Shown here: piece after piece, positions 1 to 9,994 of the stretch | Position numbering within the stretch: position 1 is the first letter of the stretch | Layout: each line of letters begins with the position of its first letter | Assembly: GCA_031426915.1 (NCBI GenBank) | Contig: JASJPB010000036.1 | Coordinates: 62,001 to 126,000, forward strand | DNA: 64,000 nucleotides | Origin: Sulfurimicrobium sp031426915 | Lineage (GTDB): Bacteria > Pseudomonadota > Gammaproteobacteria > Burkholderiales > Sulfuricellaceae | Reading direction: 5' to 3' | The notes under the pieces: generated by a model | The model's database searches: none | Seen by the model: the letters and a program-made list of their open reading frames with translations, nothing else | What the model was told of the DNA's origin: nothing | Made by a program: the position numbers and the translations under genes

Positions 1-3000
1 TGTCGCAATCGAGGCTGATCAGGGCGTCCCGCTGCTCCAGCGTTTCCACGCCCTCCGCCACCACGCCGAGACGCAGGCTGTGGGCCAGCGCGATGATGGC
101 GGTGACGATCGCCGCGTCGTCGGGGTCGGTGGTCATGTCGCGGGTGAAGGTGCGGTCCACCTTGAGGGCGTCCACGGGGAAGCGTTTGAGGTAGGCGAGC
201 GAGGAGTAGCCGGTGCCGAAATCATCGATCTCCAGCCGCAAACCGATGCGTTTGAGCTGGTGCAGGGTCAGAACGGACTCGCGGGCATGCTCCATCAGCA
301 CGCTTTCGGTGATTTCCAGCGTCAGACAGTCGGGGTCGAGCCCGGTTTCGCGCAGCACCGATGCCACCAGTTCGCTGAAACCCGGTTCCATCAGCTGGAT
401 GCCGGAGATGTTCACCGCCACGGTGAGGTGAGGCGCCCCGGCGGCCATCCAGTCGCGGGTCTGGGCGCAAGCGGTGCGCATCACCCATTCGCCTATGGGT
501 TTGATGAGGCCGGTTTCCTCCGCCAGCGGAATGAACTCCAGCGGCGAGATCATACCGCGTTCCGGATGCTGCCAGCGCACCAGAGCTTCCATGCCGGTGA
601 TGCGTCCGCTGCGGCTGTCCGCCTTGGGCTGGTAGTAGACGCGCAACTCGTCGCGTTCCAGGGCGCGGCGCAGGGAGCTGTCCATGCGCAGGTGTTCGGA
701 AACCGATGCCTCCATCCCCGCCTCGTAGAACTGGAAGCCGCCGCTGCCCCGCTTGGCACGGTACATGGCGGTGTCGGCGTGGCGCAGCAGGGTGCTGACG
801 TCGGCGCCGTCGGCGGGATAGATGGAAATACCGATGCTGGCGGAAACGAAAATTTCCTGGTCGTCGATGTCGAACGATGAGGCCAGGGCGCGGCCGATTT
901 TCTGCGCCGCGTTGGCGGCAAAGGCCGGGTCGGAGATTTCGTCCAGCAGCACGGAGAACTCGTCCCCGCCGAGACGCGCCACTGCGTCGCTGGAGCGCAC
1001 GCAATACCTGATGCGACTGGCGACCGCCTTGAGCAGGCGGTCGCCGATCTCATGGCCCAGGGTGTCGTTGACGAACTTGAAGCGGTCCAGGTCGAGGAAC
1101 AGCACGGCCAGGGGCTGGCCATGGCTTTCGGAGCGTTCGATGGCGCGGTTGAGCAGGTCGGCGAACAGGACGCGGTTGGGCAGGCCGGTCAGGGAATCGT
1201 TGAATGCCAGGTGGCGCACGTAGCGTTCGGCACGGTTGGCCTCGACCACGCGCCTGACGCGCTGGATGACTACGGCCAGATTGATCGGCTTGGGGATATA
1301 GTCGCTGGCGCCGGCGGCGAAGGCGCGTTCAATCGAGTGGTTGTCCTCCAGTGCCGTGATCATCAGCACCGGAATATCCTTGCCGCGCGGTGATTCCTGG
1401 AGTTTTGCGCAGGCGGTGAAGCCGTCCATCTCGGGCATCATCGCGTCCATCAGGATCACGTCCGGATTGATGCGCTCGATCAGCGCCAGGGCCTGGGCGC
1501 CATCGACCGCCTCCTCCACGCCGAAGCCGCTACGCTGCAGCGCATAGCGCAACGCCGAGCGCGTACTGCGGTCATCGTCCACCACCAGCACCACGGCGCC
1601 CTTGCTGGCCTCTTCCGACTGGCGCGGCAGCTCGGCTTCCAGTTCCGCGAGCAGGGCCTGTTGCACCAGGGCGTATTCGGCGCGCGCGCGGGTGAGCAGC
1701 TCCGCGCCCAGCGCGATCTGTCCGTTCTCGGCGTATTCCTCGATCTCCCTTGCAACTGCGGCCAGCAGGACCGCGCCGAGGTTGCCGGACGCGCCCTTGA
1801 TGGCGTGGGCGGCGCGGCGCAGCTGTTCGATGTCGCCCGCTGCGGCGGACTGGTCCATCTCTTCCAGATAGGCCGGCATGTCTTCGAGATAAGGCTGGAT
1901 GGCCTGCCTGACAGCGCCGCCCAATGCTTCGCGCAGCTTGGCAAGCAAGGCCTGATCGATGGGGTCGGTGCCATCTTCCCGGGCCCGGGCATGAGGCGCT
2001 TCTTCCACCACCGGGACAGGGGTGAAGCCGGGTATCCAGCGCTTGAGTTTGGCCGCGAGACGGTCGAGGGTGAGCGGTTTGGCAAGGTGGTCGTCCATGC
2101 CGGAGGAGAGACATTTCTCGACGTCCGAGGATTGCACGTTGGCGGTCATGGCTACGATCGGCATGCGCCTGTTTGCGGCTTCCTCCATGGCACGGATGGC
2201 GGCAGTCACATCGTAGCCGTCCATGCCGGGCATGGAGCAGTCCATCAGGATCAGATCCCAGGGCTGGCGCTTGAAGGCAAGCAGGCCATCCTGGCCATTT
2301 TCGGCGATCTCGGCCTGGCAACCCAGTACTGAAAGCATGCCACGGGCAATAGCCTGGTTGGTGCGGTTGTCCTCCACCACCAGTATCTGCGGTGTAGTCA
2401 GTTCCGTCGCGGGGGGGGCGGACTGCGTTTGCCCTCGGGCGGCGTTCTCGCCGCCGATGACCCCGCCGATCGATTCCCGCAGACGCTCCAGGCGCAAGGG
2501 CTTGGCTATGTAGGCATCGGCGTGGATGGCGGCAGGTGCGTGTTCGGCGCCGTAGCGGTTCATCAGGATCAGGCGCGGACCATCCTTGGGATGCTCGGCG
2601 CGGATGCGCAAGGTCAGGTTTCCCCCCGGAGAGGTGGCAAAGGTGGTATCCAGCAAGACCAGGTGGTAAGGCTCGCCACGTTGCGCCGCGGCAGAAAGCT
2701 CCGCCAGCGCGGCGTCGGCGTCCGCTGTTGTGCGACAGTCGAGTCCCCAGGATTCCAGTGCCTGTTTGAGGAAAAGTTGCGCGATATCGCTCTCGTCAAC
2801 CACCAGCACTCGCAGGCCGGGCCGGAATTTTTGCCCGGGCACGGTTTTCTGGGGATCGGTGGAGATGCTCAGCGGAACCTGGAACCAGAAGCGGCTGCCC
2901 TTGCCCGGTACGCTGTCGACCCCGATTTCGCCATCCATGAGCTGGACCAGCTGCTTGCAAATGGCCAGTCCGAGTCCGGAACCGCCGAAGCGCCGGGTAG

Positions 3001-4381
3001 TCGAGGTGTCGGCCTGGGTGAAGGAGTCGAAAATCGATTGCAAGGCCTCCTTGCCTATGCCGATGCCGCTGTCGATGACTTCGAAGCGAGCCGTGAGCGC
3101 GTCCTGCCCGTGTCGCACCTTGTCCGCTCCTGCTTCCGCCAGGGATACGCGCACCTCCACGCTGCCGCTTTCGGTGAATTTCACCGCATTGCCCAGCAGA
3201 TTGACCAGCACTTGGCGCAGGCGGCGCGGGTCGCCCTTGAGCCGTGCGGGAATGTCCGGCGCGATCAGGTAACCGATGTCGAGTCCCTTCTGCATCGCTT
3301 GCGGCGAGGTCAGCTCGAGCACGTCCTCGATCATGTGTGCCACGCCGAATTCGGTACGCTCCAGTTCCACTTTTCCGGCTTCGAGCTTGGAAAAGTCGAG
3401 GATGTTGTTGATCAGGTCGAGCAGGTACTGCGACGAATCCCACGCGATCTCCACGAACTGGCGTTGTTTTTGCGGCAGCTCGGAGGCCATCAGGATGTCC
3501 AGCGTGCCGACGACACCGTTGAGGGGGGTGCGGATCTCGTGGCTGACGGTGGCAGCGAAGTCGGCCTTCAGCTTGGCGAACTTGAGCGCGTCGTCGCGCG
3601 CGGCGCGCAGTTCGCGTTCGCGCTCCTCCAGTACCGCCATCATCTTGTTGAAGGCAAGCGCCATGTCAACGATATCCTTGGGGCCGGCCAGCTCGGCGCG
3701 CACTTCGGCGGCGCCAGCCTCGGCCCGCGCCATGGCGGCGGAAAGCCGATCCAGGGGGCGCGTCAGGCGAGCGGTGAGGCGACGTGCGACGAGCAGGAAA
3801 ACGAAGGCGAAAAAGAACGAAACCGCGAAGTTGACGGCAAAGATTTCGGTCCGCATGCGCGCCAGCGTCGCCTTGCTCTGGACCACGCGCACGTAGCCGA
3901 GCGCCTCCTGGTGCGGCTCAGTCAGTTCGAAGGGTGAGCCGGCTGCGGGGCCGGCAAGGACCGGTGCCACGAAACGCCACGAGTCGTCCGACTCGGCCTC
4001 GAGAAAGGCACGTTGTTGCGGCAGGATGCTCTTTTCCGCCGCCGGTGCCGGGGAGGCTTGGTGTCCGCCGCGTCCGAGCAACAGGCGGCCGTCGGCGTGG
4101 CGAATTTCCAGCGCGATCACGTCGGGGAAGGAAAGTGTTACGCCGACCACTTCCTTGGCGTTTTCCGCCGCGTCGTAGATCAGCGCCAGCTGGCTTTGGC
4201 GCGCCAGGTTTTCGGCCACGTGGCGGCCCTGTTCCAGCAGGTCGCTTTGGATCTGGCGGCTGCTCTGCCACGAGGTGGCGAGGGAGGATGCAAAAGCCAG
4301 GCTCAGCACCGCCACGGCGACGAAGACGCTGAGCTGGCGGTTGAAAGTGGTTTCACGCAAAAACCGGAAGGGGCGAGTCAT
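1..4381 (-). CDS. Hybrid sensor histidine kinase / multi-REC / HPt / GGDEF-EAL protein (C-terminus off the left edge)
   Basis: One open frame runs from an ATG at 4381 to the left window edge, about 1460 residues so far. In order: N-terminal membrane segment (about 15-37), periplasmic sensor region, second membrane segment (about 177-197), HAMP, HisKA with motif SHEIRTPLNG (His near 281), HATPase with GIGIG and GSGLGL boxes (about 380-520), a REC-like domain (about 523-635), REC with LMDCSMPGMDG (Asp near 714), HPt with AHAIKGASGN (His near 858), REC with LMDAMMPEMDG, GGDEF with intact RLGGDEF, and EAL with intact EALVRW. Both cyclic-di-GMP motifs look catalytic, but the end of EAL is outside the window. 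The start codon overlaps the stop of the upstream substrate-binding gene (ATGA), so the two are translationally coupled and that protein is a likely input sensor. Signal unknown. Confidence 0.93.
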   Translation of the reverse strand, partial: MTRPFRFLRETTFNRQLSVFVAVAVLSLAFASSLATSWQSSRQIQSDLLEQGRHVAENLARQSQLALIYDAAENAKEVVGVTLSFPDVIALEIRHADGRLLLGRGGHQASPAPAAEKSILPQQRAFLEAESDDSWRFVAPVLAGPAAGSPFELTEPHQEALGYVRVVQSKATLARMRTEIFAVNFAVSFFFAFVFLLVARRLTARLTRPLDRLSAAMARAEAGAAEVRAELAGPKDIVDMALAFNKMMAVLEERERELRAARDDALKFAKLKADFAATVSHEIRTPLNGVVGTLDILMASELPQKQRQFVEIAWDSSQYLLDLINNILDFSKLEAGKVELERTEFGVAHMIEDVLELTSPQAMQKGLDIGYLIAPDIPARLKGDPRRLRQVLVNLLGNAVKFTESGSVEVRVSLAEAGADKVRHGQDALTARFEVIDSGIGIGKEALQSIFDSFTQADTSTTRRFGGSGLGLAICKQLVQLMDGEIGVDSVPGKGSRFWFQVPLSISTDPQKTVPGQKFRPGLRVLVVDESDIAQLFLKQALESWGLDCRTTADADAALAELSAAAQRGEPYHLVLLDTTFATSPGGNLTLRIRAEHPKDGPRLILMNRYGAEHAPAAIHADAYIAKPLRLERLRESIGGVIGGENAARGQTQSAPPATELTTPQILVVEDNRTNQAIARGMLSVLGCQAEIAENGQDGLLAFKRQPWDLILMDCSMPGMDGYDVTAAIRAMEEAANRRMPIVAMTANVQSSDVEKCLSSGMDDHLAKPLTLDRLAAKLKRWIPGFTPVPVVEEAPHARAREDGTDPIDQALLAKLREALGGAVRQAIQPYLEDMPAYLEEMDQSAAAGDIEQLRRAAHAIKGASGNLGAVLLAAVAREIEEYAENGQIALGAELLTRARAEYALVQQALLAELEAELPRQSEEASKGAVVLVVDDDRSTRSALRYALQRSGFGVEEAVDGAQALALIERINPDVILMDAMMPEMDGFTACAKLQESPRGKDIPVLMITALEDNHSIERAFAAGASDYIPKPINLAVVIQRVRRVVEANRAERYVRHLAFNDSLTGLPNRVLFADLLNRAIERSESHGQPLAVLFLDLDRFKFVNDTLGHEIGDRLLKAVASRIRYCVRSSDAVARLGGDEFSVLLDEISDPAFAANAAQKIGRALASSFDIDDQEIFVSASIGISIYPADGADVSTLLRHADTAMYRAKRGSGGFQFYEAGMEASVSEHLRMDSSLRRALERDELRVYYQPKADSRSGRITGMEALVRWQHPERGMISPLEFIPLAEETGLIKPIGEWVMRTACAQTRDWMAAGAPHLTVAVNISGIQLMEPGFSELVASVLRETGLDPDCLTLEITESVLMEHARESVLTLHQLKRIGLRLEIDDFGTGYSSLAYLKRFPVDALKVDRTFTRDMTTDPDDAAIVTAIIALAHSLRLGVVAEGVETLEQRDALISLDCD

Positions 4382-5532
4382 TGCTCCGGAAACACCATGT
4401 CGAACGCTTGCAGCTGGCGGGCGCCGATGCCCAGACCAAGGTGCCCGGCGGTACGCACGTTGACCGCCACCAGGACTTCCCTGAGCGGCGCGATGGCGCG
4501 CGTCGCGGAGCCGCCGGACGAGGCACGACCGAGGGCTGTATCGGCCAGGTTGCGCCCGAGCTCGACATTGTTCGGGTAGAGGGAGAACAGCGCGCCGCGC
4601 TTGACGTGCGACACGCTGCTGGAAAAGACCACCAGCGAACGTTTCCACGCTTCCTGCAGGACCAGGGGCAGAACCGAGGACTCCTCAACCGTGACCGAAT
4701 CCTGCGGCAGCCACAGGGCATCCCGGCTGGGATCGGCATCGGCCAGGTTCTCCTGGTAGAGGCGCATTGCTGTCTTCAGGTCGCTCGCTTCCTGCGCCAC
4801 CAGTTCCAGCCCCTGGTTGCGCGCGGCCTCGCGCGCCAGGCGGATAAGCCAGGCGTTCTGGCGCGGGTCGTAGATGACGAAGATGCGGCGGGTGGAAGGT
4901 GACAGCACCCTGAGGCGTTCGAACAGCAAGGAAGGGTCCGGAGCCAGACTGAACACCGACATGCCGTTCATGTCGGCTTCCTGCACCGAGAGTACCCCGC
5001 CCGCCACGACGCCGATGTCGCGGTCCAGGCTGGCGGCGGCCTTGATTCCGTTGCGGCCGAGGGCGATGACTACGCGGATGTTCTGGCGCCGCAGCTCGGC
5101 GGCGAGGTCCTGCGCGTTTTGCTTGGTCCCGATGGCGTAGCTTGCAACCCGTGTCCTGGTCTTGTCCTCGATGCCCTCGATGATATTGGAGAACACGCTG
5201 CGATACGGCTCGCCAATGTCCGGATAGATGACGGCGATGTTGCCTTGGCCGCTGAATGCCAGGTGCAAGGGACGGGCGGGGCGGGCCGTGGTGGCGTCGG
5301 CCACCATGTCCCGGTTGAACTCGTTCAGGGCGATGCGGTATACCACTACGTCAGGGGTGTTCTGGATGCCGGCGATGACGCGGGAAAAGTCGCCTGTGCC
5401 CAATTCGTCGTTCTCGTCGTATATGACGGCCAGGGTATTGGTGACGAGCTCGGGCGCCCAAGCTGCCAGGGTCGGGCCGGAGAGCGCCAGCAGCCAGTGC
5501 AGGATGAGAATAGAAATGCTCAGCTTGCGCAT
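4378..5532 (-). CDS. ABC-type substrate-binding protein, probable periplasmic sensor partner of the hybrid kinase
   Basis: About 384 residues beginning with a signal-like MRKLSISILILHWLLALSG segment, which is why the ATG at 5532 is preferred; in-frame ATGs at 5577 and 5613 would put hydrophilic sequence ahead of the signal. The body has two-lobed periplasmic binding protein character resembling the ABC_sub_bind family (PF04392), with stretches such as VVIALGRNGIKAA and RRIFVIYDPRQN. No permease or ATPase gene is adjacent. Instead the gene overlaps the start of a giant hybrid histidine kinase by four bases, which argues for ligand presentation to the kinase rather than uptake. The ligand cannot be read from sequence. 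Confidence 0.82.
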   Translation of the reverse strand: MRKLSISILILHWLLALSGPTLAAWAPELVTNTLAVIYDENDELGTGDFSRVIAGIQNTPDVVVYRIALNEFNRDMVADATTARPARPLHLAFSGQGNIAVIYPDIGEPYRSVFSNIIEGIEDKTRTRVASYAIGTKQNAQDLAAELRRQNIRVVIALGRNGIKAAASLDRDIGVVAGGVLSVQEADMNGMSVFSLAPDPSLLFERLRVLSPSTRRIFVIYDPRQNAWLIRLAREAARNQGLELVAQEASDLKTAMRLYQENLADADPSRDALWLPQDSVTVEESSVLPLVLQEAWKRSLVVFSSSVSHVKRGALFSLYPNNVELGRNLADTALGRASSGGSATRAIAPLREVLVAVNVRTAGHLGLGIGARQLQAFDMVFPEQ

Positions 5533-5912
5533 GTTCGCAGTCTTGCCGTTTGCCTGTCTGAATTCACGATAAATCATTTTGCTTGCCGCCTGATTGGGAC
5601 AGGGGGGAAGCATGCGCCTTGGTGCGAAATCCTTTACCCCTGATAACGACTATAGTATAGCCATGCTGGCGCGGTTTTGGCATCGCTTTTTTCCCTGTTT
5701 TTATTGCTGAAAATCTTTCCGGACCTAATCTGGCAGGCCTTGGTGCGTAAATTAGGTGCGTCGGGTCCGAAATTCCGGGCCGATCAGTTTCTTAGGCGCT
5801 GCATGTTCTTCAGGCAACGGCCAGGCAAGAAATTCTCGTTGCCCCCCTTTCTTCGGCTGAGTAGTCCTGGGGAAATCCATGTCGTTGAAAGATTGGGTTA
5901 TACTCGCGGCAA
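5533..5912. promoter_or_regulatory. Divergent intergenic region (380 bp)
   Basis: Lies between the leftward substrate-binding/kinase operon and the rightward ArsR-rhodanese gene and must hold both promoters. A good -10-like TATACT at 5899-5904 ends only eight bases before the ATG at 5913, and there is no Shine-Dalgarno sequence there, so the rightward transcript may be leaderless. A short AT-rich dyad (CTATAGTATAG) sits near 5650-5660. Short reading frames in this gap lack ribosome sites and resemble no family I know. Confidence 0.45.
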
Positions 5913-6584
5913 ATGAGTCCCGCACCGATCCCCCCAAAAAAACGCCTGTTTGAGCATTTTGCCCGCGTGGCCAAGGCCATGGCCAGCCCGAATCGCCTCG
6001 AATTGCTGGAGGCCTTGGCGCAGGGCGAGCGTAGCGTGGATGCGCTGGCGCAGGCGAGCGGCATGTCTGTCGCCAATACTTCCCATCACTTGCAGACGTT
6101 GCGCGACGGCGGCCTGGCCAAGTCGCGCAAGGAGGGTTTGCAAGTGTTCTACAGCCTGACCGACGATGCCATACCGGCGCTCATCGCGGGCATCCGCGGC
6201 GTGGCGGAGCGCCACATGGCAGAAGTGGAACGCATCGTGCGCGAACACTTCGACAGCCGCGACGACCTCAAGCCGGTACGCCGCGACGAGTTGATGCAAC
6301 TCGCTGCCGCCGGCGAGGCGATGGTGATAGACGTTCGCCCCGCCAGCGAATACGAAGCGGGTCATGTGCCGGGGGCCGTCAATATTCCCATCGATTCCTT
6401 GCCACAACGGCTGATGGAGTTGCCGCATACTCAGGAAATCGTGGCCTATTGCCGCGGACCCTACTGCATGTTGGCTTTCGACGCCGTGGAACAGTTGCGG
6501 AAATCCGGCTTCCGCGCGCGCCGCCTGGAAGACGGCTTCCCCGAGTGGAAAGCCGAACAGTTACCGATTGATGCCGGCCGTTAG
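5913..6584 (+). CDS. ArsR-family HTH regulator fused to a rhodanese domain
   Basis: 223 residues. Residues about 10-100 form a winged-helix ArsR/SmtB domain (MASPNRLELLEAL helix, recognition region SVANTSHHLQTLRDGGL). Residues about 120-220 form a rhodanese domain with VIDVRPASEYEAGHVPGA and active-site loop CRGPYC (Cys180, Cys185). Known ArsR-rhodanese fusions are thought to couple DNA binding to the persulfide state of the rhodanese cysteine. Lying immediately upstream of soeABC and rhd-tusA-dsrE2, it is a good candidate regulator of sulfur oxidation here (inference). There is no Shine-Dalgarno before the ATG. Confidence 0.9.
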   Translation: MSPAPIPPKKRLFEHFARVAKAMASPNRLELLEALAQGERSVDALAQASGMSVANTSHHLQTLRDGGLAKSRKEGLQVFYSLTDDAIPALIAGIRGVAERHMAEVERIVREHFDSRDDLKPVRRDELMQLAAAGEAMVIDVRPASEYEAGHVPGAVNIPIDSLPQRLMELPHTQEIVAYCRGPYCMLAFDAVEQLRKSGFRARRLEDGFPEWKAEQLPIDAGR

Positions 6585-7102
6585 CAACAGCTTGGCGCAT
6601 TCCAGGGTTAAGCGTTAGCCTTCCCCGATTTACCTCCGCAAACTCCCCGCATTTTTTCAAACGCACCAACGGTGTTGCATTCTTTGACGGCACGCGCCCT
6701 GCGGGAGAGGGGCGGTCATGGCACATCGTTATTTCATCATTTCATCATTCGCGCTGGCGAGCCGCCATGATCGTTAGGGATGGGCCATGTTACCGGTTGA
6801 ATGCGATATCAAGAGCTAATTTAGATTAGGTCTACTTATTGTCTGATTAATAAATTTCAGTTGAGCAAACCCCCGCTTTCTTGATAAATTGCTCCTATTC
6901 AGCATGATAGGTTACTCTCCTCTCCTGCCTGCATTTGCCTGATTGGCCAGGCATGTATCCCCCGACCCGTATGATGTTTCCTGGAACCAAGGAAGTCGCC
7001 GCATCTGGCTGCTTCGTCCGGCAAGGGATTGAATTTATTTTGCAACATTAGAAAACGCTGTTTTGTTAATAGATGGTGCAGCCATCCACTGTGGGAAGTT
7101 AA
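6585..7102. other. Intergenic region upstream of soeABC (518 bp)
   Basis: No convincing gene. The right half is AT-rich (about 6800-7075) and probably contains the soeA promoter, but no clear -35/-10 pair stands out. ATTAATAAAT near 6845 resembles half of the dyad at 11749-11786. A small hairpin, GATGG-TGCAG-CCATC, lies just upstream of the soeA start, and a short repeat of TTTCATCA occurs near 6733-6748. Confidence 0.4.
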
Positions 7103-9994
7103 ATGAGCACTCAGGTCCAGTTCGACAATCACGACAAACAGGAAGTCAAGAACACCACCTGTTACATGTGCGCCTGCCGCTGCGGCATACGCGTCACGCT
7201 GCGAGGCGGCGAGATACGTTACATCCAGGGCAATCCTGACCACCCCCTCAACCAGGGCGTGATCTGCGCCAAGGGTTCGTCCGGGATCATGAAGCAGTAT
7301 TCCCCGGCGCGCCTGACCGTGCCGCTGCGTCGCAAGCCGGGCAGCGAGCGCGGTGCGAATGAATTCGAGGCGATTTCATGGGATGAAGCGTTCGGCATGA
7401 TGGAAGAGCGCTTGGCACACATCCGCGCCACCGATCCGAAGAAATTTGCCCTGTTTACCGGGCGCGACCAGATGCAGGCCCTGACCGGCCTCTTCGCCAA
7501 GCAGTTCGGCACCCCAAATTACGCCGCCCACGGCGGTTTCTGCTCGGTCAACATGGCGGCCGGCATGATCTACACCATTGGTGGCTCGTTCTGGGAGTTC
7601 GGCGGTCCCGATCTCGACCGCGCCAAGCTGTTCGTGATGATCGGCACTGCCGAGGATCATCATTCCAACCCGATGAAGATTGCGCTGTCCAAGTTCAAGC
7701 GCAACGGTGGACGTTTCATCTCGATCAACCCGGTACGCACCGGCTATTCGGCCATCGCCGACGAATGGGTGCCGATCCGGCCCGGCACCGACGGCGCGCT
7801 GCTGCAGGCGCTGACCCACGAAATCATCCGCCAGGGCCTGTACGACCGAGATTTCCTGGTGCAGTACTCGAATGCGGCGGAGCTGGTGAACCTCGACGAA
7901 TCCAGCAGCGAATTCGGCATGTTCGTGCGCACCGAAGTGCCCGAGGAAGAGGGCTGCTTCGACCCGCAAAACAAGCTGTGGTGGGACCGCAATAGCAACA
8001 AGCCGGTGGTGACCCATGCCGCGGGCGCCGATCCCTTCCTGCTGGGCGAATTCAAGCTCAAGGATGGTACCCCGCTCAAACCCGCATTCCAGCTGCTGCA
8101 GGAGCGGGTCAATGACTACACCCCGGAGTGGGCGGAAGGTATCACCGGCGTTCCCGCCGCCACTATCCGCCGCCTGGCGCACGAGATGGGCGTCACCGCG
8201 CGCGACCAGCGCATCGAACTGCCCATCGCCTGGACCGACACCTGGGGCAAGGAACACGAAACCGTCACCGGCAACCCCGTCGCCTTCCATGCCATGCGCG
8301 GTCTGGCGGCGCATTCCAACGGTTTCCAGACCATACGCTCGCTGGCCATCCTGATGTCGCTGCTGGGTACCATCGACCGCCCCGGTGGTTTCCGCCACAA
8401 GGTGCCGTTCCCGCGTCCGATCCCGCCCTGCGCCAAGACGCCCAAGGGGCCGGAAGGAGTACGCCCGAATACGCCGCTCGACGGCATGGCGCTGGGCTGG
8501 CCGGCCGAACCGGATGATTTGTTCGTGGATGAGAAGGGCGACCCGGTGCGCATCGACAAGGCCTTTTCCTGGGAACATCCACTGGCGGTGCACGGCCTGA
8601 TGCACAACGTCATCACCAACGCCTGGCGCGGCGATCCCTATAGCATCGACACGCTGCTGATCTTCATGTCGAACATGGCATGGAACTCCACCATGAACAC
8701 CGTCACAGTACGCGACATGCTTACCGACAAGCGCGAGGACGGCGAATACAAGATTCCATTCCTGATCGTGTGCGACGCGTTCCACTCGGAAACGACTGCC
8801 TTTGCCGATCTGGTGCTGCCGGATACTACTTATCTTGAACGTCACGACGTGATGTCCATCCTCGACCGGCCGATTTCCGAATTCGACGGCCCGGTGGATG
8901 CGGTGCGTATCCCGATCGTGCCACCCAAGGGCGAATGCAAGCCGTTCCAGGAAGTGCTGATCGAGCTGGGCACGCGCCTGAAACTGCCAGCTTTTACTCA
9001 CAAGGACGGCGCGCGCAAGTATCGCGATTACCCCGATTTCATCGTCAACCACGAGACCGAGCCCGGCTCGGGCATCGGTTTCCTCGCTGGCTGGCGCGGC
9101 AAGGGCGGTGAGAAAACCATGCGCGGCGAACCCAATCCGCGCCAGTGGGAAATGTATGCCCAGAACGGCGGCTTCTTCCACCACGAGCTGCCGCGCTCGT
9201 ATCAATACATGCGCAACTGGAACCAGGGCTACCTGGAATGGGCGCAACGCAACCGCATCACGCGCTACGCCGAGCCGATCTCGATCCACATCTACTCGGA
9301 AGTGTTGCAGAAGTTCCGCCTTGCCGCCCAAGGCCGGACGGACGGGCGCCAGCCGCCGCAACACCTGAAAAAACGCATCGAAACCTATTTCGATCCGCTG
9401 CCGTTCTATTACGAGACGCTCGAGGCGCAACTCACCGATACCCACAAGTATCCGCTCAATGCCATTACGCAACGGCCGATGGCGATGTACCACTCGTGGG
9501 ATTCGCAGAACGCCTGGCTGCGCCAGATCCATGCCCACAACTACCTGTTCGTCAATCCGAAAACCGCAGCCGCGCAGGGCATCGCCGACGGTGGCTGGAT
9601 GTGGGCCGAATCCATGCACGGCAAGGTACGCTGCATGTGCCGCTTTTCCGAGGCGGTGGAGCCGGGCACGGTGTGGACCTGGAACGCCATCGGCAAGGCC
9701 GCCGGTGCGTGGGGGCTGGATGCCGACGCCAACGAGGCGCAAAAAGGCTTCCTGCTCAACCACCTGATCGGCGAGGAATTGCCGGCTCACGATGCCGGTG
9801 CCCATCTTTCCAACTCCGACCCGATCACCGGGCAGGCCGGCTGGTTCGACGTGCGGGTTCGCATCTACCCGGCGGGCGCGGAGGAGCCGCAACAAACCTC
9901 GCCGCAATTCGAACCCCTCAAACCGGTACCGGGGATGGCGCAAAAAAGGCCGAACTGGTTTGCCTTCTTTGCCGGTAAAGGAGACTGGAAATGA
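7103..9994 (+). CDS. soeA: SoeA-type molybdopterin sulfite dehydrogenase, catalytic subunit
   Basis: 963 residues, complex iron-sulfur molybdoenzyme (DMSO reductase superfamily). N-terminal [4Fe-4S] ligands are Cys20, Cys23, Cys27 and Cys55; a probable molybdenum-ligand cysteine lies in GGFCSVNMAAG. There is no twin-arginine signal, so the protein should be cytoplasmic. That fits SoeA, which oxidises sulfite to sulfate at the inner face of the membrane, better than periplasmic polysulfide or thiosulfate reductases. It is followed by the FeS subunit (four-base overlap) and a DmsC-like anchor. Assignment to sulfite rests on family resemblance plus the nearby sulfur relay; other cytoplasmic CISM enzymes cannot be excluded by eye. 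Confidence 0.88.
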   Translation: MSTQVQFDNHDKQEVKNTTCYMCACRCGIRVTLRGGEIRYIQGNPDHPLNQGVICAKGSSGIMKQYSPARLTVPLRRKPGSERGANEFEAISWDEAFGMMEERLAHIRATDPKKFALFTGRDQMQALTGLFAKQFGTPNYAAHGGFCSVNMAAGMIYTIGGSFWEFGGPDLDRAKLFVMIGTAEDHHSNPMKIALSKFKRNGGRFISINPVRTGYSAIADEWVPIRPGTDGALLQALTHEIIRQGLYDRDFLVQYSNAAELVNLDESSSEFGMFVRTEVPEEEGCFDPQNKLWWDRNSNKPVVTHAAGADPFLLGEFKLKDGTPLKPAFQLLQERVNDYTPEWAEGITGVPAATIRRLAHEMGVTARDQRIELPIAWTDTWGKEHETVTGNPVAFHAMRGLAAHSNGFQTIRSLAILMSLLGTIDRPGGFRHKVPFPRPIPPCAKTPKGPEGVRPNTPLDGMALGWPAEPDDLFVDEKGDPVRIDKAFSWEHPLAVHGLMHNVITNAWRGDPYSIDTLLIFMSNMAWNSTMNTVTVRDMLTDKREDGEYKIPFLIVCDAFHSETTAFADLVLPDTTYLERHDVMSILDRPISEFDGPVDAVRIPIVPPKGECKPFQEVLIELGTRLKLPAFTHKDGARKYRDYPDFIVNHETEPGSGIGFLAGWRGKGGEKTMRGEPNPRQWEMYAQNGGFFHHELPRSYQYMRNWNQGYLEWAQRNRITRYAEPISIHIYSEVLQKFRLAAQGRTDGRQPPQHLKKRIETYFDPLPFYYETLEAQLTDTHKYPLNAITQRPMAMYHSWDSQNAWLRQIHAHNYLFVNPKTAAAQGIADGGWMWAESMHGKVRCMCRFSEAVEPGTVWTWNAIGKAAGAWGLDADANEAQKGFLLNHLIGEELPAHDAGAHLSNSDPITGQAGWFDVRVRIYPAGAEEPQQTSPQFEPLKPVPGMAQKRPNWFAFFAGKGDWK

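Noticed and set aside
5677..5916. Possible small gene upstream of the ArsR-rhodanese gene
   Set aside because: No ribosome site, and its end runs into the start of a well-supported gene in the likely promoter.
7103..9994. Periplasmic polysulfide/thiosulfate reductase catalytic subunit
   Set aside because: The N-terminus has no twin-arginine signal and begins directly with the FeS motif, which fits a cytoplasmic SoeA-type enzyme better.
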